The notes under the pieces are model-generated. The model was not told the origin of the DNA and did not search any database. It saw only the letters and a program-made list of their open reading frames with translations. From the NCBI RefSeq assembly GCF_030445035.2, contig NC_080702.1:22703652-22767651 (forward strand): DNA of 64,000 bases, given 5' to 3'. The DNA is from Dasypus novemcinctus (taxonomy: Eukaryota; Chordata; Mammalia; Cingulata; Dasypodidae). The first letter of the stretch is position 1. Every line of letters starts with the position of its first letter. The position numbers and the translations under genes are program-made. Positions 11,946 to 21,990 of this stretch are shown here, in pieces.

Positions 11946-14550
11946 AGATTTCACTGGGCCATATGGCAAATCTTTGGTTAGTTTTTTGAGAAACCACCAA
12001 ACTATCCTTCAGAATGGTTGGGTCCTTCTGCATTCCCACCAGCAGTGGATGGGTGTTTCCATTCCTCCACATCCTCTCCAGCATTTGTATTCTTCTGTTT
12101 TTTTCAAAGCTGCCAATCTTATGGAAGTAAGATGGTATGTCATTGTAGATTTGATTTGCATTTCCCTGATAGCTAGAGATTTGGAGGATTTTTTCATATG
12201 CTTTTTAACCATTTGTATTTCTTCTTGGGAGAAATGTCTGTTCAAATCTTTTTCCCATTTTTTAAATAGGTTGTTTATCTTTTAATTTTCAAGATATAGG
12301 AGTTCTTTATATATGCAAGTTATAAGTCTCCTATCTGATATATGTTTACCGTATATTTTCTCCCATTGTGTAGGCTCCCTTTTCACTTTCTTGACAAACT
12401 CCTTTGAGGTGCAGAAGGCTTTAATTTTGGGGAGGTCCCATTTACCTATTTGTTCTTTTGCTGTTTGTGCTTTTAGTGTGAAGTTCATGAAGCTATTTCC
12501 TATTACAAGGTCTTGTATATGCTTCCCTACACTGCTTTCCAAAGTCTTTATGGTCTTGGTTCTTATATATAGGTCACTGATCCATCTTGAGTTGATTTTT
12601 GTATAAGGTGTGAGATGGTAATCCTCTTTCATTCTTTTACATATGGATATCCAGTTCTCCAGGCACCATTTGTTGAATTATTGGTGCACAGAAATGCTAC
12701 TGATTTTTGCACATTGATCTTATAACCTGCAACTTTACTAAACTGATTTATGAGTTCTAGAAACTTTGTTGTAGACCTCTCAGGATTTTCTATGTATAGG
12801 ATCATGTCATCTGCAAATAATGAAATTTTGACTTCTTCCTTTCCAATTTGAATGCCTTTTATATATGGTTCTTGCCTCAGTGCTCGCGCAAGTACTTTTA
12901 AGACAACGTTAAATAGAAGGGTTGATAGTGGGCATCCTTGTCTTGTCCCTGATCTTAGAGGGAAGGATTTTAGGATTTCACTGTTGTAAATGATGTTGGC
13001 TGTGGGCTTTTCATATATACTCTCTATCATGTTCAGAAAATTTCCTTGTATTCCAATCTTATGCAGTCTTTTTTATCAAGAAAGGGTGTTGTATTTTGTC
13101 AAATGATTTTTCTGCATCTATAGGTATAATCATGTGATTTTTTTTCCCTTCAATCTGTTTATATGGTGTATTACATTGATTGTTTTTCTTATGTTGAACC
13201 ATCCTTGCATACTCAGAATGAGTCCCACTTGGTCATGGTGTATAATTCGTTTAATGTATTGTTGAATACAGTTAGCAAGTATTTTGTTGAGGATTTTTGC
13301 ATCTAGGTTCATTAGAGAAATTGGTCTGTAATTTTCCTTTCTTGTGGTGTCTTCGTTTGGCTTTGGTACTAGGGTAATGTTGGCATCATAGAATGAGTTA
13401 GGTAATATTCCTTCTGTTTCAATTTTTTGGAAGTTTCAGCAGGATTGGTGTTAATTCTTTCCAGAATGTTTTGTGAAGCCATCTAACCCTGGGCTCTTCT
13501 TAGTTGGGAGGTTTTCAATGACTGAGTCTATCTCTTTACTTGTGATTGGTTTGTAGAGATCCATCACTTTCTTCTGTCATCAATACAGGCTGCTTATGTG
13601 TTTCTATGAATTTGTCCATTTCCTCTGAATTGTCATTTTTGTTGGAATATAGCTTTTCAAAGTATCCTCTTATGATAGTCTTTATTTCTGTGGGGTCAGT
13701 GGTGATATCTGCTTTCTCATTTCTTATTTTGTGTATTTGCATCTTCTCTCTTTTTTTCTTTGTTAGTCTCGCTAACGGTTTGTCAATTTTATTGATCTTC
13801 TCAAAGAACCAGCTCTTGGTTTTATCTTTTCAAGTGCTTTCTTATTTTCTATTTCATTTAGTTCTGCTCTTATCTTTGTTCTTTCTTTCTTTCTTCTTCT
13901 TGTGGGGCTACTTTTTTGTTTTTTTTTTACTCATTCCTCCAAATGTGCAGTTAATTCTTCAATTGTTGCTCTTTCTTCTTTTTTGATGTATGAATTTATG
14001 ACTATAAATTCCCCTCTCAGTACTGCTTTTGCTGCATCCCAAAAGTTTTGGTATGTTGTGTTATCATTATCATTAGTTTCAAGGTAGTTATTAATTTCTT
14101 TTGAGATGTCCTCTTTGACCCACTGTTTTTCTATGAGTGGGCTGATTAATTTCCATATCTTGGTGTAAAATCTGGACCTCTGGCCCTTGGAGATCTCCAG
14201 CTTCACTCCACTGTGGTCAGAGGTATTGTTTTGTATGATTTCCATCTTTCTGAATTCATTAAGCCTGTTTTTGTGGCCTAGCAAAAGGTCCTTCTTGGAG
14301 AATGATCCATGTGCACTTAAGAAAAATTTATATCCTGCTGTATTCGGGTGTAATGATCTGTATATGTCTATTAGATCCAGCTCCTCTAATATACTGTTCA
14401 AATATTTCATTTCTTTACTGATTATCTTTTGAGATGTTCTGTCCAACGTTGATAGTGGTGTATTAAAATCTCCCACTATAATTGTAGAGGCATCTATTCT
14501 TTCACTTAGTTTTTCCAGTGCTTGCCTCACATATTTGGAAGCGCCCTTGT
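11946..14550 (-). pseudogene. L1-C ORF2, endonuclease-RT-C-terminal part, decayed
   Basis: Reading right to left on the minus strand: the endonuclease region (13931-14566) has IIVGDFNTPLS with its catalytic Asp and SDHSGVKLE with its His. The RT has IIPIDAEKSFDKI near 13075-13140 and the catalytic FADD in [10 protein letters not shown] within 12629-13030. The C-terminal end has MHCWWEC-like PIHCWWEC near 12040. Frameshifts occur near 13790 and 13070. The region between VAFLCTNN and the LTPYTKIN segment at about 12660 has lost well over 100 codons. The N-terminal end continues at 27584-27936, beyond ERV-1. Confidence 0.88.
14499..14550. repeat. Left copy of a 52-bp duplication flanking ERV-1
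   Basis: These 52 bases of L1 ORF2 recur at 27532-27583 immediately after the ERV-1 3' LTR, with two transition differences. The left copy abuts the first LTR base at 14551. A normal provirus would show 4-6 bp here. Confidence 0.85.
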
Positions 14551-14907
14551 TGTTGGGAGCAGTCAAAATGAGTGCACACTGAATTCAGCAGAGCCAGCAG
14601 CTCAACCGCCAGAGCAGAGCCAATTTCCCTATTTTGAGTAAGCTATACTTAACTCACCACAACATGGCAGGCCCCACAACATGGCAGAGTCCAAATCTGC
14701 CCTGTCACTTCCTTATTCTTCTTCCCCCTCAATCCTTTGTTCTCCGTCTTCCCGCCACTGCCCAGACTGATAAGATAGTGCGCAGGTGCAAGGCGTGAAA
14801 CTAAAGTCTGCCTCCCACCCTGGCAACAGTAACCACCAATCCCCAACCTCTACCTCCTCACTCCCTGCTCCTCCCCTTCCCAAGAGTATATATGCTTTGT
14901 TCCCCTC
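14551..14907 (+). mobile_element. ERV-1 5' LTR, left portion
   Basis: It starts TGTTGGGAGC, as does the 3' LTR at 27076. It contains the tatatatg TATA-like box near 14888 and breaks off after tcccctc, where ERV-2 is inserted. Compared with the 3' LTR it has a 17-bp duplication of the ccccacaacatggca stretch. Over the whole LTR I count about 19 differences, all transitions, so the provirus is moderately old. Confidence 0.92.
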
Positions 14908-14943
14908 TGCGGCGGCTTGCTCAGTCGGTAGAGGTGGGGTCTG

Positions 14944-15058
14944 GCTGTGGATGAGGGGTCGGTCCAGCTTTGGATGAGGGGTCAGTCCCGCTTGGGATGA
15001 GGGGTCGGTCCCACTTGGGACGAGGGGTCGGTCCGGCAGCAGACGAGTGGTCGGTCTC
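14944..15058 (-). repeat. Five 23-bp tandem repeats in ERV-2 3' LTR
   Basis: Five consecutive 23-base units around the core gaggggtcggtcc. The same five-unit array is present at 18298-18412 in the other LTR, so it predates integration. It lies at the U5 end of the LTR. Confidence 0.85.
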
Positions 15059-15239
15059 ACAGGGGTTGCCCGGTTTGGCTGACGGGGTCGCCTGGCGAAG
15101 CCAGTGACGAAGGGGTCACCTGGAGAAGCAGGCGACAAACTGGGGACAAGGGAGGCCAGGCCCTTGTCGGGGGCTCTCAGGACTGGAGGGCGCACGGCAG
15201 AAGAACTACCATGGAGACAAGGTAAACACGCAAGTCCAC

Positions 15240-15268
15240 TTTATTGAGGGAGAGGCAACAGTTTTATA
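15240..15268 (-). promoter_or_regulatory. ERV-2 LTR TATA box and poly(A) signal
   Basis: On the minus strand TATAAAA (15262-15268) is followed by AATAAA (15240-15245) only about 16 bases later. The same arrangement is seen in the 18262-19166 LTR. Such close spacing implies that the signal lies near the transcription start. Confidence 0.6.
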
Positions 15269-15781
15269 GGGGCTGGGGAAGGCTGATTGGTCGAAGCCAC
15301 GCCCTGTTCTGATTGGTTGCCGGCGAAAGGTCAGTGGGCGGTACTGGACAGGGGAGGGGTGGTGATTAGGGATTGGCTGTCGCTGTTGCTGGGGGAAGGG
15401 GCAGGGTTTAGGGATTGGTGGCTGCTGTTGCTGGGGTGGAGGGCAGACTTGAGTTTCCCGCCCACGCCTGGCTGTTGCTGCTGTCGGGGGAAGGGAAAAG
15501 GGCAGACTGGAATTTTCTGCCCTGCGCCTGTGCAGGGAGAAAGAAGAAGAAGGGTGCCGCCCCACAGGCATCCTGTGGCGCCATCCAGGAGGAGGGGCAG
15601 CCGTGGAAGCATGGCTGCCGAGAAGGGGAGACCCGAGGGCACTCTGCGCCCATGCTGAGCTCCCTTCAGGGGTGGCGGTGAGTCCGACCAGCCACCCTAT
15701 TATGGGGGCAGCAGTTTGGCCTGCCGCGGCTGCTCCCCCGCCAGGCCAGCAAACCATGCTTCAGCCCGAGGGGTGACCGCA

Positions 15782-15796
15782 TTTTCCCCTTCTTTT
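15782..15796 (-). other. ERV-2 polypurine tract
   Basis: The minus strand reads aaaagaaggggaaaa immediately before the LTR start at 15781, the position and composition of a plus-strand primer. Confidence 0.85.
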
Positions 15797-16617
15797 CAAA
15801 TAAGGGCCAGGATGGCAGCAGCAGCAAGTAGCCGAGGCCCAAGAGGCAGTAAGCAATGAGGGAAGCGGGGCTGAAGAGGGAGGTGAGTATGACGGGGATA
15901 TAAATGTACAATTTAGGGGGCGGTATCTTGCCGTTGCAAGCAAGGGTGGCCAATGTCCAATTCTTGTTGATCTCGGTGGCTATAAGATCCATCTGTTGTT
16001 AAAAGTCCAGGATGACAGCACGTTGCAGGTAGTTGATCTCTCCTTGGCAGCGAAGACGTTGTAGGAGAGGATTACTTTTTCCTGCCAGAGGCTTACTGTC
16101 CAATTAAAAGGCTGATGGCTGGGGTTGGTGAGTGCAATGGGGAGTGTGAGGAAAAGAAGGGTGACGGTTTTGGACAAGAGGAGGCTTGGTGAAGTCATTA
16201 TGGGAGGAAGATAAGGAGTAAAGCATAAAAGAGGATAATAAACAGAAAGGCGATGGAGAGTAGAATTCATTGGCCGAGGTTCCAATCTTCTGGGGCGGTA
16301 GCGGCTAGACAGATGGTGGAAAATATTATCAAGAAAGCAAAGGTTATGAGGAAGAAATAAAGTATTAAAGGCTGTGGGGGAAGTGAGAAGATCATTTAGA
16401 GGATAGGGTTGAGAATGGTATGTTTAAGACAGAAGCTTTGTGGTTTGTAGGAGACTGCTTTATAAACAAAGGAGAATGAGGGCAGTAAATATAGTAACGA
16501 TAGATAGGAAGATGACAGTGAGGAGGAGTCTTTGTTTAAGGTTCCAATCGTCCGGTGCAACAGTGGCTAGGCCGATAGTGAGGGGTGTTGCTAAATAGAC
16601 AATGGCTGCAAAGACAA
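15797..16617 (-). pseudogene. ERV-2 env-like remnant
   Basis: A minus-strand frame at 15980-16285 begins near a hydrophobic leader (LLLSKTVTLLFLTLPIAL) followed by HQPFNWTVSLW with an Asn glycosylation site, resembling the start of a retroviral surface protein. Bases 16500-16620 give a hydrophobic stretch. The 3' end runs into a further hydrophobic frame near the LTR. No fusion peptide or transmembrane subunit is recognisable. The env assignment is inference. Confidence 0.45.
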
Positions 16618-17392
16618 AATCATCTTCTGTTTCCTTAAGAATAACTTTTCTTTAAATACTTAGTAGCATGCAATATTAGAAACCGTTTCCTAAAAGCAAG
16701 TTGGCAGGGGAGCTTGGTTGCTGTTAATCTTTCCTGTTATAAAATTACCTTTTATTATTATTATCATCAATTCAGTTTTATATATATATATTTAAGAATG
16801 ACCTTTTGGAATTAGCCATTTAATACCTTAATGTAAACTATTGAAGATAAATTTTATCTTTACAGAACACATTCCCTTACGTAAAGTTATCACAATACCT
16901 TTTACACTTGCCGCATGCAAATTAAGTTTCAAGAGTTTATGAAAAATTAGCCATCCTACTTTAGGACAAAATACGTCTTTTTGCAAAACTTATTACATTT
17001 CAGTTAGCATTTTTACAAACTTTTACCCTTTTTAATATTCATATAAGTTTTACATTCTTTATATTATCCTGTGAAGAAAAATAAGTTATTCATTTTAATC
17101 TAGGCAAGAACAACTTTTATGAAGACGTAGAGTTAATTTTGTTAATTAAGACTTACAATTTTTTTTAAATTGTAGATATCTTATTAACATTTAAACTTAT
17201 GTATTAATATAATAAACTTAAGTATTAATATAAGCACTTATTTAATTTTTGGCCATTTGAATAGAGCTCTTTTAAAGATTTCTAGTAATTTATATTTACC
17301 ATCCAGAGGTATCACAATATATGTTGACATTGAACGAACAGACAGACAAACATAGAACAATTACAACACATTAACAGAAATATATAATTTAT
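16618..17392 (-). other. ERV-2 AT-rich block, shared with ERV-1
   Basis: AT-rich non-coding DNA. Its reverse complement matches 21035-21985 of ERV-1 base for base over long stretches, for example aatatcttat.. and gagctctattcaaatggcc, with small indels including a ~90-base piece missing near 16640. It lies where the rest of gag, pro and pol would be expected. It also resembles the ERV-A, -B and -C blocks. Confidence 0.8.
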
Positions 17393-17746
17393 TTACAGTT
17401 GACTCATAATTCTTACTTTCTTGGTATAGCTGCTTTTAAATCCTTTTTTATATAGCATATCATAGATTATACCCTTCAAGATTTCTTCTGGACTTCGTGT
17501 TGCCTGTAATAAGCCAGGAGGGAATCTTTTACTTTCCTGCTCCACAGCAGAAGGGACCCTATCTATAAGGCGAGTATAGGTGTCCGGGTCCCAAAGCTGA
17601 CACATGGTAAGCCATGGACTAAAGGGGAGAAGAAGGTCCCAATATACTTGGAGCTGTTTCAAAGAGATCTTACACCAGTGAGTGTCTAGGAGACCGGTGA
17701 GGGCCTGAACTTGTGGGGCTTGCTTAGCAGATAGGATGTTACCCAT
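17393..17746 (-). CDS. ERV-2 gag matrix-like N-terminal ORF (117 codons)
   Basis: The ATG at 17746 is followed by Gly (MGNIL), fitting an N-myristoylated retroviral matrix. The chosen start is the first Met-Gly downstream of the leader; the open frame extends further upstream without such a signal. The frame stays open to TAA-type stop at 17393 and ends in YTKKVRIMSQL, after which only AT-rich DNA follows. It is a truncated gag: no capsid major homology region and no zinc knuckle. The last ~45 codons match 20950-21050 of ERV-1. Part of a probably non-autonomous element. Confidence 0.6.
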   Translation of the reverse strand: MGNILSAKQAPQVQALTGLLDTHWCKISLKQLQVYWDLLLPFSPWLTMCQLWDPDTYTRLIDRVPSAVEQESKRFPPGLLQATRSPEEILKGIIYDMLYKKGFKSSYTKKVRIMSQL

Positions 17747-18241
17747 TGCTAATGGCCTTTTGGAGCCGATAAGAAAAGGGGCCCTTACTTTGAGAGCACG
17801 GCGATGGGAGCCAAGATGCGCGGTGAGATGAGGGGTCGGAGCCGGTGGGGCTCCGACGGTGGTCGTGGGCCAAGAGAAGGCCCCGACGAGGGGAGGGAGG
17901 AACGACGAGCAGTGGAGCAAGGCAAAGGGGAGCAAGCATGGAGGGGAGGAGGCAGAGGTGAAGGCAGGGGTGGAGGTGCTCAGGCACGCACTCCTGAGAG
18001 TTTTATTGGCGCCTCTTAATCATAGCGGGTCGGTATAAGCCCCCGACATGGAAGGAGAAAGCCATCCAGCGATTCTCCCAGACCGCCGTGGATCATATGA
18101 GGTAGCCAAGGCTCAGGTAGCAGCAATGTTGCATGAGAGAAGTCCCACGGTGAGAAGAGAGGAGGGGGGGGCCGCCAGGTTATGGAGTGAGGCTGTGGTG
18201 GAGTTGCCTTGCCCCACGTTGTGCTGTGGTGGGGTTGCTTT
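17747..18241 (-). other. ERV-2 leader
   Basis: GC-rich non-coding stretch between the primer binding site and the gag start, as expected for a packaging leader. No clear splice donor was identified. Confidence 0.6.
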
Positions 18242-18259
18242 GCCCCACGTTGGGCGCCA
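18242..18259 (-). other. ERV-2 primer binding site, tRNA-Lys type
   Basis: The minus strand reads TGGCGCCCAACGTGGGGC two bases after the LTR end at 18262. This is the standard tRNA-Lys(1,2) complementary site used by many betaretrovirus-like (class II) elements. Confidence 0.92.
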
Positions 18260-18297
18260 GCTGCGGCGGCTTGCTCGGTCGGTAGAGGTGGGGTCTG

Positions 18298-18412
18298 GCT
18301 GCGGACGAGGGGTCGGTCCAGCTCAGGACGAGGGGTCGGTCCCGCTTGGGACAAGGGGTCGGTCCCACTTGGGACGAGGGGTCGGTCCAGCAGCAGACGA
18401 GGGGTTGGTCTC
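18298..18412 (-). repeat. Five 23-bp tandem repeats in ERV-2 5' LTR
   Basis: Same array as at 14944-15058, less CpG-decayed here (gacgagg in most units). Confidence 0.85.
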
Positions 18413-18843
18413 ACAGGGGTTGCGCGGTTCGACTGACGGGGTCGCCCGGAGAAGCAGGCGATGAACTGGGGACAAGGGAGGCCAGGCCCTTGTCGGGGGC
18501 TCTCAGGACTGGAGGGCGCATGGCAGAAGAACTACCGCGGAGACAAGGTAAACACGCAAGTCCACTTTATTGAGGGAGAGGCAACAGTTTTATAGGGGCT
18601 GGGGAAGGCTGATTGGCCGAAGCCACGCCCTGTTCTGATTGGTTGCTGGCGAAAGGTCAGTGGGCGGTACCGGATGGGGGAGGGGTGGTGGTTAGGGATT
18701 GGCTGTCGCTGTTGCTGGGGGAAGGGGTAGGGTTTAGGGATTGGTGGCTGCTGTTGCTGGGGTGGAGGGCAGACTTGAGTTTCCCACCCACGCCTGGCTG
18801 TTGCTGCTGTCGGGGGGAGGGAAAAGGGCAGACTGGATTTTTC

Positions 18844-18903
18844 CGCCCACGCCTGGCTGTTGCTGCTGTCGGGGGAGGGGAAAAGGGCAGACTGGAATTT
18901 TCC
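18844..18903 (-). repeat. ~60-bp tandem duplication private to one LTR
   Basis: The segment around cgcctggctgttgctgctgt occurs twice in a row here (about 18785-18843 and 18844-18903) but once in the partner LTR (about 15463-15520). It therefore arose after, or during, integration. Confidence 0.75.
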
Positions 18904-19166
18904 GCCCTGCGCCTGTGCAGGGAGAAAGAAGAAGAAGGGTGCCGCCCCACAGGCATCCTGTGGCGCCATCCGGGAGGAGGGGCGGCCGCGGAAGCATGGC
19001 TGCCGAGAAGGGGAGACCCGAGGGCACTCTGCGCCCATGCCGAGCTCCCTTCAGGGGTGGCAGTGAGTCCGACCAGCCACCCTATTATGGGGGCAGTGGC
19101 TTGGCCTGCCGCAGCTGCTCCCCCACCAGGCCAGCAAACCACGCTTCAGCCCAAGGGGTGACCGCA

Positions 19167-19171
19167 CCCTC
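19167..19171. repeat. ERV-2 5-bp target duplication (right copy)
   Basis: ccctc at 19167-19171 repeats ccctc at 14903-14907. Removing ERV-2 and one copy restores the ERV-1 LTR order seen at 27409-27425. Confidence 0.92.
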
Positions 19172-19287
19172 AATAAAAATTGCAGCTTGATCAGAACACT
19201 GTCTTGCTGTCATTCTTCGTGTCTCTTGTCCCACCATTCTTTCTCGGCAGGTTTCGAGCCCTCGTTGCCGTCCCGTGGGCCGGGGCA
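19172..19287 (+). mobile_element. ERV-1 5' LTR, right portion
   Basis: It starts aataaaaattgcagc, carrying the LTR poly(A) signal, and ends cggggca at 19287, matching the 3' LTR end at 27531. Total 5' LTR length without ERV-2 is about 473 bp against 456 bp for the 3' LTR. Confidence 0.92.
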
Positions 19288-19290
19288 GTC

Positions 19291-19308
19291 TGGCGCCCAA
19301 CGTTGGGG
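19291..19308 (+). other. ERV-1 primer binding site, tRNA-Lys type
   Basis: TGGCGCCCAACGTTGGGG begins three bases after the LTR end. It matches the tRNA-Lys site except around one T near its 3' end. Confidence 0.9.
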
Positions 19309-19504
19309 TTCGATGATTCCCTGTAATCGAGAAAAGAACGTCACTTCATCCAAGGAGGGGAGTGCTCCCTGCATATGGCCGGCGAAAGGCCACATCTTAG
19401 CGGCAGAAAGGAGGACCTCAGCATCAACCCATGAATTCTTCAGTCATTGGCAGTGGCCAAAAGGGTAAGTGAAATACTTTATTTCACTTCATTTCTTTAT
19501 AATC

Positions 19505-20640
19505 ATGGGACAAGCAGAATCTTTGCATTCATTGTTTATTTGCCAGGTAAAAGAGGCACTCAAGACATGAGGAGTTAAGGTTAAAAAGAAAAGTTTAACT
19601 GAGTTTTTCAAGTTTATTATCAAAACCTGTCCATGGTTTCCCGAGGAGGGCACAATAGATGCAAAGTGTTGGAGTAGAGTACGTGACTGTTTAACTGACT
19701 ATTATAAGACTTTTGGACCTGAAAGGGTCCCCGTCACCGCCTTTAGCTACTTGCGGCTAGTACAAGATGTACTAGGAATCACTCCCCAACCTCCTGATAT
19801 AAAGAATTTAGTTACAGAAGGGGAGACTGCTTTAAAATTAAGTTCTCAACTCCCTTTGGGTTGCAGTAAAAAGTCCGAACAGCACTTGCAACCCCACCCC
19901 TCGTGCCCGGGCTCACCTCTTAGCCTAATCTCCCTTGACGATGTAGATACTGAGCACCTACGCCCTGCCATGCCTTCTGCCCCCTCTCCTGAGGATGGAA
20001 ATGGTGAACACAACCCAAAGACTCTTGATAAGAACATGGAATGCAACCTTGAGCTGCTCCCACTCCCGCCCTTTAAAACCCCCCCATATGGAATCTCTTC
20101 CAATCTAAATCCTCAGTTTTTATATCCTTTGGCTTTAATGCCTTCTCTTACAAACATCAAACAACCTCCCACTCTTTCAGTTTCTTCTGAAATTAGCGAG
20201 CTTCACGCTGAAATGCGCAGTATTCGGGAACTCACTCAAACTCTTATAAGCATCTCACTTCCCGACACCAAAGGCAAAAACCCTCAGCTCGCTTTCCCTG
20301 TTCTGGCCAGAATAACCCTTTTCAAAGTTTGTAGGCAAATTGTGCATGGCTGCAGAAAAACTGTTTGGCGATACCAACACAGAAACAGTCTTTGTTAAGC
20401 AAATTGCCTTTGTAAATGCAAATGCGGCTAGTCAGTCCGCAGTTAGATCTTTTAGAAAGTAGGAGAACTTGTCTGGTTACTTCAGGCTTTGTTCTGAAAT
20501 TGGCCCCACCTATCAACAAGGCCAGCCACAAGCCCCAAAATCCAACAAGCTCATAAGGCAATCAACTCTGTTCCAGCAAATGCCCACCCCTTTCACAACT
20601 CCTCCGGCTCCCTACTATCTACATGACAATGTAGCTCTGG
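19505..20640 (+). pseudogene. ERV-1 gag, broken and internally deleted
   Basis: The structural polyprotein starts with Met-Gly (MGQAESL, myristoylation signal) at 19505. A TGA at 19568 is probably a decayed CGA. The matrix core CPWFPEEGTID follows, then a Pro/Ser-rich region in the open frame 19751-20398. After a frame change near 20345 a capsid C-terminal piece is recognisable (LFGDTNTETVFVKQIAF, then GYFRLCSEIGPTYQQG near 20480). Much of the capsid, including its N-terminal domain, and the nucleocapsid zinc knuckles are missing. Motif pattern is betaretrovirus-like (class II). Confidence 0.85.
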
Positions 20641-20944
20641 GCCAGTGATGGCTAATATAGTTAATCCACTGGTATGAGAGAAAAACGTGGCAACATTTGT
20701 GTTTTGTTTTATTTCCATGCTAATTCTGATTGGGCTTATTTAACCAAGATAATAAAATGAGTACAAAATTTTTATCAAGGTCTAAAAAGGAATTTTCAGT
20801 TTTAAATCAATAATTATCTCCAGAACTTCAAGTCTCAGTATAGTCTTACAGTAATTATCCAAAAATGTGTGCTAATGGTCTGCCTAACTGCTGCTCAAGT
20901 TATTTTAACTGATTGCTGATAACTAATAAAAATGTTTCCAAGCA
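20641..20944 (+). other. ERV-1 unassigned AT-rich stretch
   Basis: No coding similarity is seen. It lies between gag and the AT-rich block shared with ERV-2. Confidence 0.4.
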
Positions 20945-21990
20945 CAAGCTTTCATATTACAGGCAACATGAATTCCAGAAGAAATCTTGAAAGGTACAAT
21001 CTAAGATGTGCTATATAACAGAGGATTTAAAAGCAGCTATACCAAGAAAGTAAAGAATTATGAGTCGATTGTAAATAAACTGTATGTTTCTGTTAATGTG
21101 TTGTAATTGTTTTGTGTTTGTCTGTCTGTCCATTCAATGTCATTGTATATTGTGATACCTCCGGATGGTAAATATAAATTACTAGAAATTTTTAAAAGAG
21201 CTCTATTCAAATGGCCAAAAATTAAATAAGTGCTTATATCAAAACTTAAGTTTATTATATTAATACATAAGATTAAATGTTAATAAGATATCTACAATGA
21301 TAAAAATTGTAAGTCTTGATTAACAAAATTACTATGCCTTTTCATAAAAAATGGTTCTTGCCTAGATTGAAATGAATAACTTATCTTTCTTCACAGGATA
21401 ATATGAAGGATGCAAAACTTAAATGAACATTTGGTTAAAAGTTTGTGAAAATGCTAACTGAAATGTAATAAGTTTTGCAAAAAGGCATATTTTGTCCTAA
21501 AGTTGGATGGCTAATTTTTCATAAACTCTTGAAACTTAATTTGCATGTGGCAAGTTGTAAAAGGCATTGTGATAACTTTAAGTAAGGGAATGTGTTCTGT
21601 AAAGATAAAATTTGTCTTCAATAGTCTATATGGTTATAAATAATTATAAAAGATTTAATAAAGCATTGTTTACATTAAGGTATTAAATGGCTAATTCCAA
21701 AAGGTCATTCTTAAATATATATAAAATTGAATTGATGATGATAATAATAAAAGGTAATTTTATAACAGGAAAGATTAACAGCAACCAGCCTCCCCTGCCA
21801 ACTTGCTTTTAGGAAACGGTTTCTAATATTGCATGCTACTAAGTATTTAAAGAAAAGTTCATTATTTTAACAAGCTTGTTTAGTGTTCACAGTATTATAA
21901 GAAGTTTGCTTAATAACTTTGTATGTAGGCTATATGGAATTTGTTTTTATTATTAAAGAAACAGAAAATGATTTTGTCCTGAGATAAAAT
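20945..21990 (+). other. ERV-1 AT-rich block, inverted repeat of 16618-17530
   Basis: The first ~100 bases are decayed gag-like sequence matching the end of ERV-2 gag (PEEILKG and KSSYTKK codons). The rest is AT-rich and matches the ERV-2 block in reverse complement, for example gagctctattcaaatggcc near 21200 and gcatgctactaagtattt near 21832. It stands between gag and RNase H, where protease and RT should lie. Confidence 0.85.

Larger units (their letters stand above)
14908..15781 (-). mobile_element. ERV-2 3' LTR
   Basis: An 874-bp LTR, TG...CA on both strands, closely similar to 18262-19166. On the minus strand, U3 starts at 15781 next to a polypurine tract and U5 ends at 14908. It is GC-rich, unlike the surrounding AT-rich DNA. 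Open frames of 60-180 codons on both strands here are composition effects. Confidence 0.92.
18262..19166 (-). mobile_element. ERV-2 5' LTR
   Basis: A 905-bp LTR paired with 14908-15781. The minus-strand start is at 19166 and the end at 18262, followed by the primer site. It differs from its partner by scattered transitions, an extra ~60-bp duplication at 18844-18903, and lack of a ~28-bp segment present near 15090-15120. Confidence 0.92.

Noticed and set aside
14944-15058. CRISPR-like regular repeats
   Set aside because: Contiguous 23-bp tandem units without unique spacers, inside a retroviral LTR of a mammalian genome.
15287-15658. Long open frames on both strands in GC-rich DNA (also 18613-19161 and 18532-19038)
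   Set aside because: They lie in the two ERV-2 LTRs, are low-complexity Ala/Pro/Gly-rich and appear in several frames at once; composition effect.
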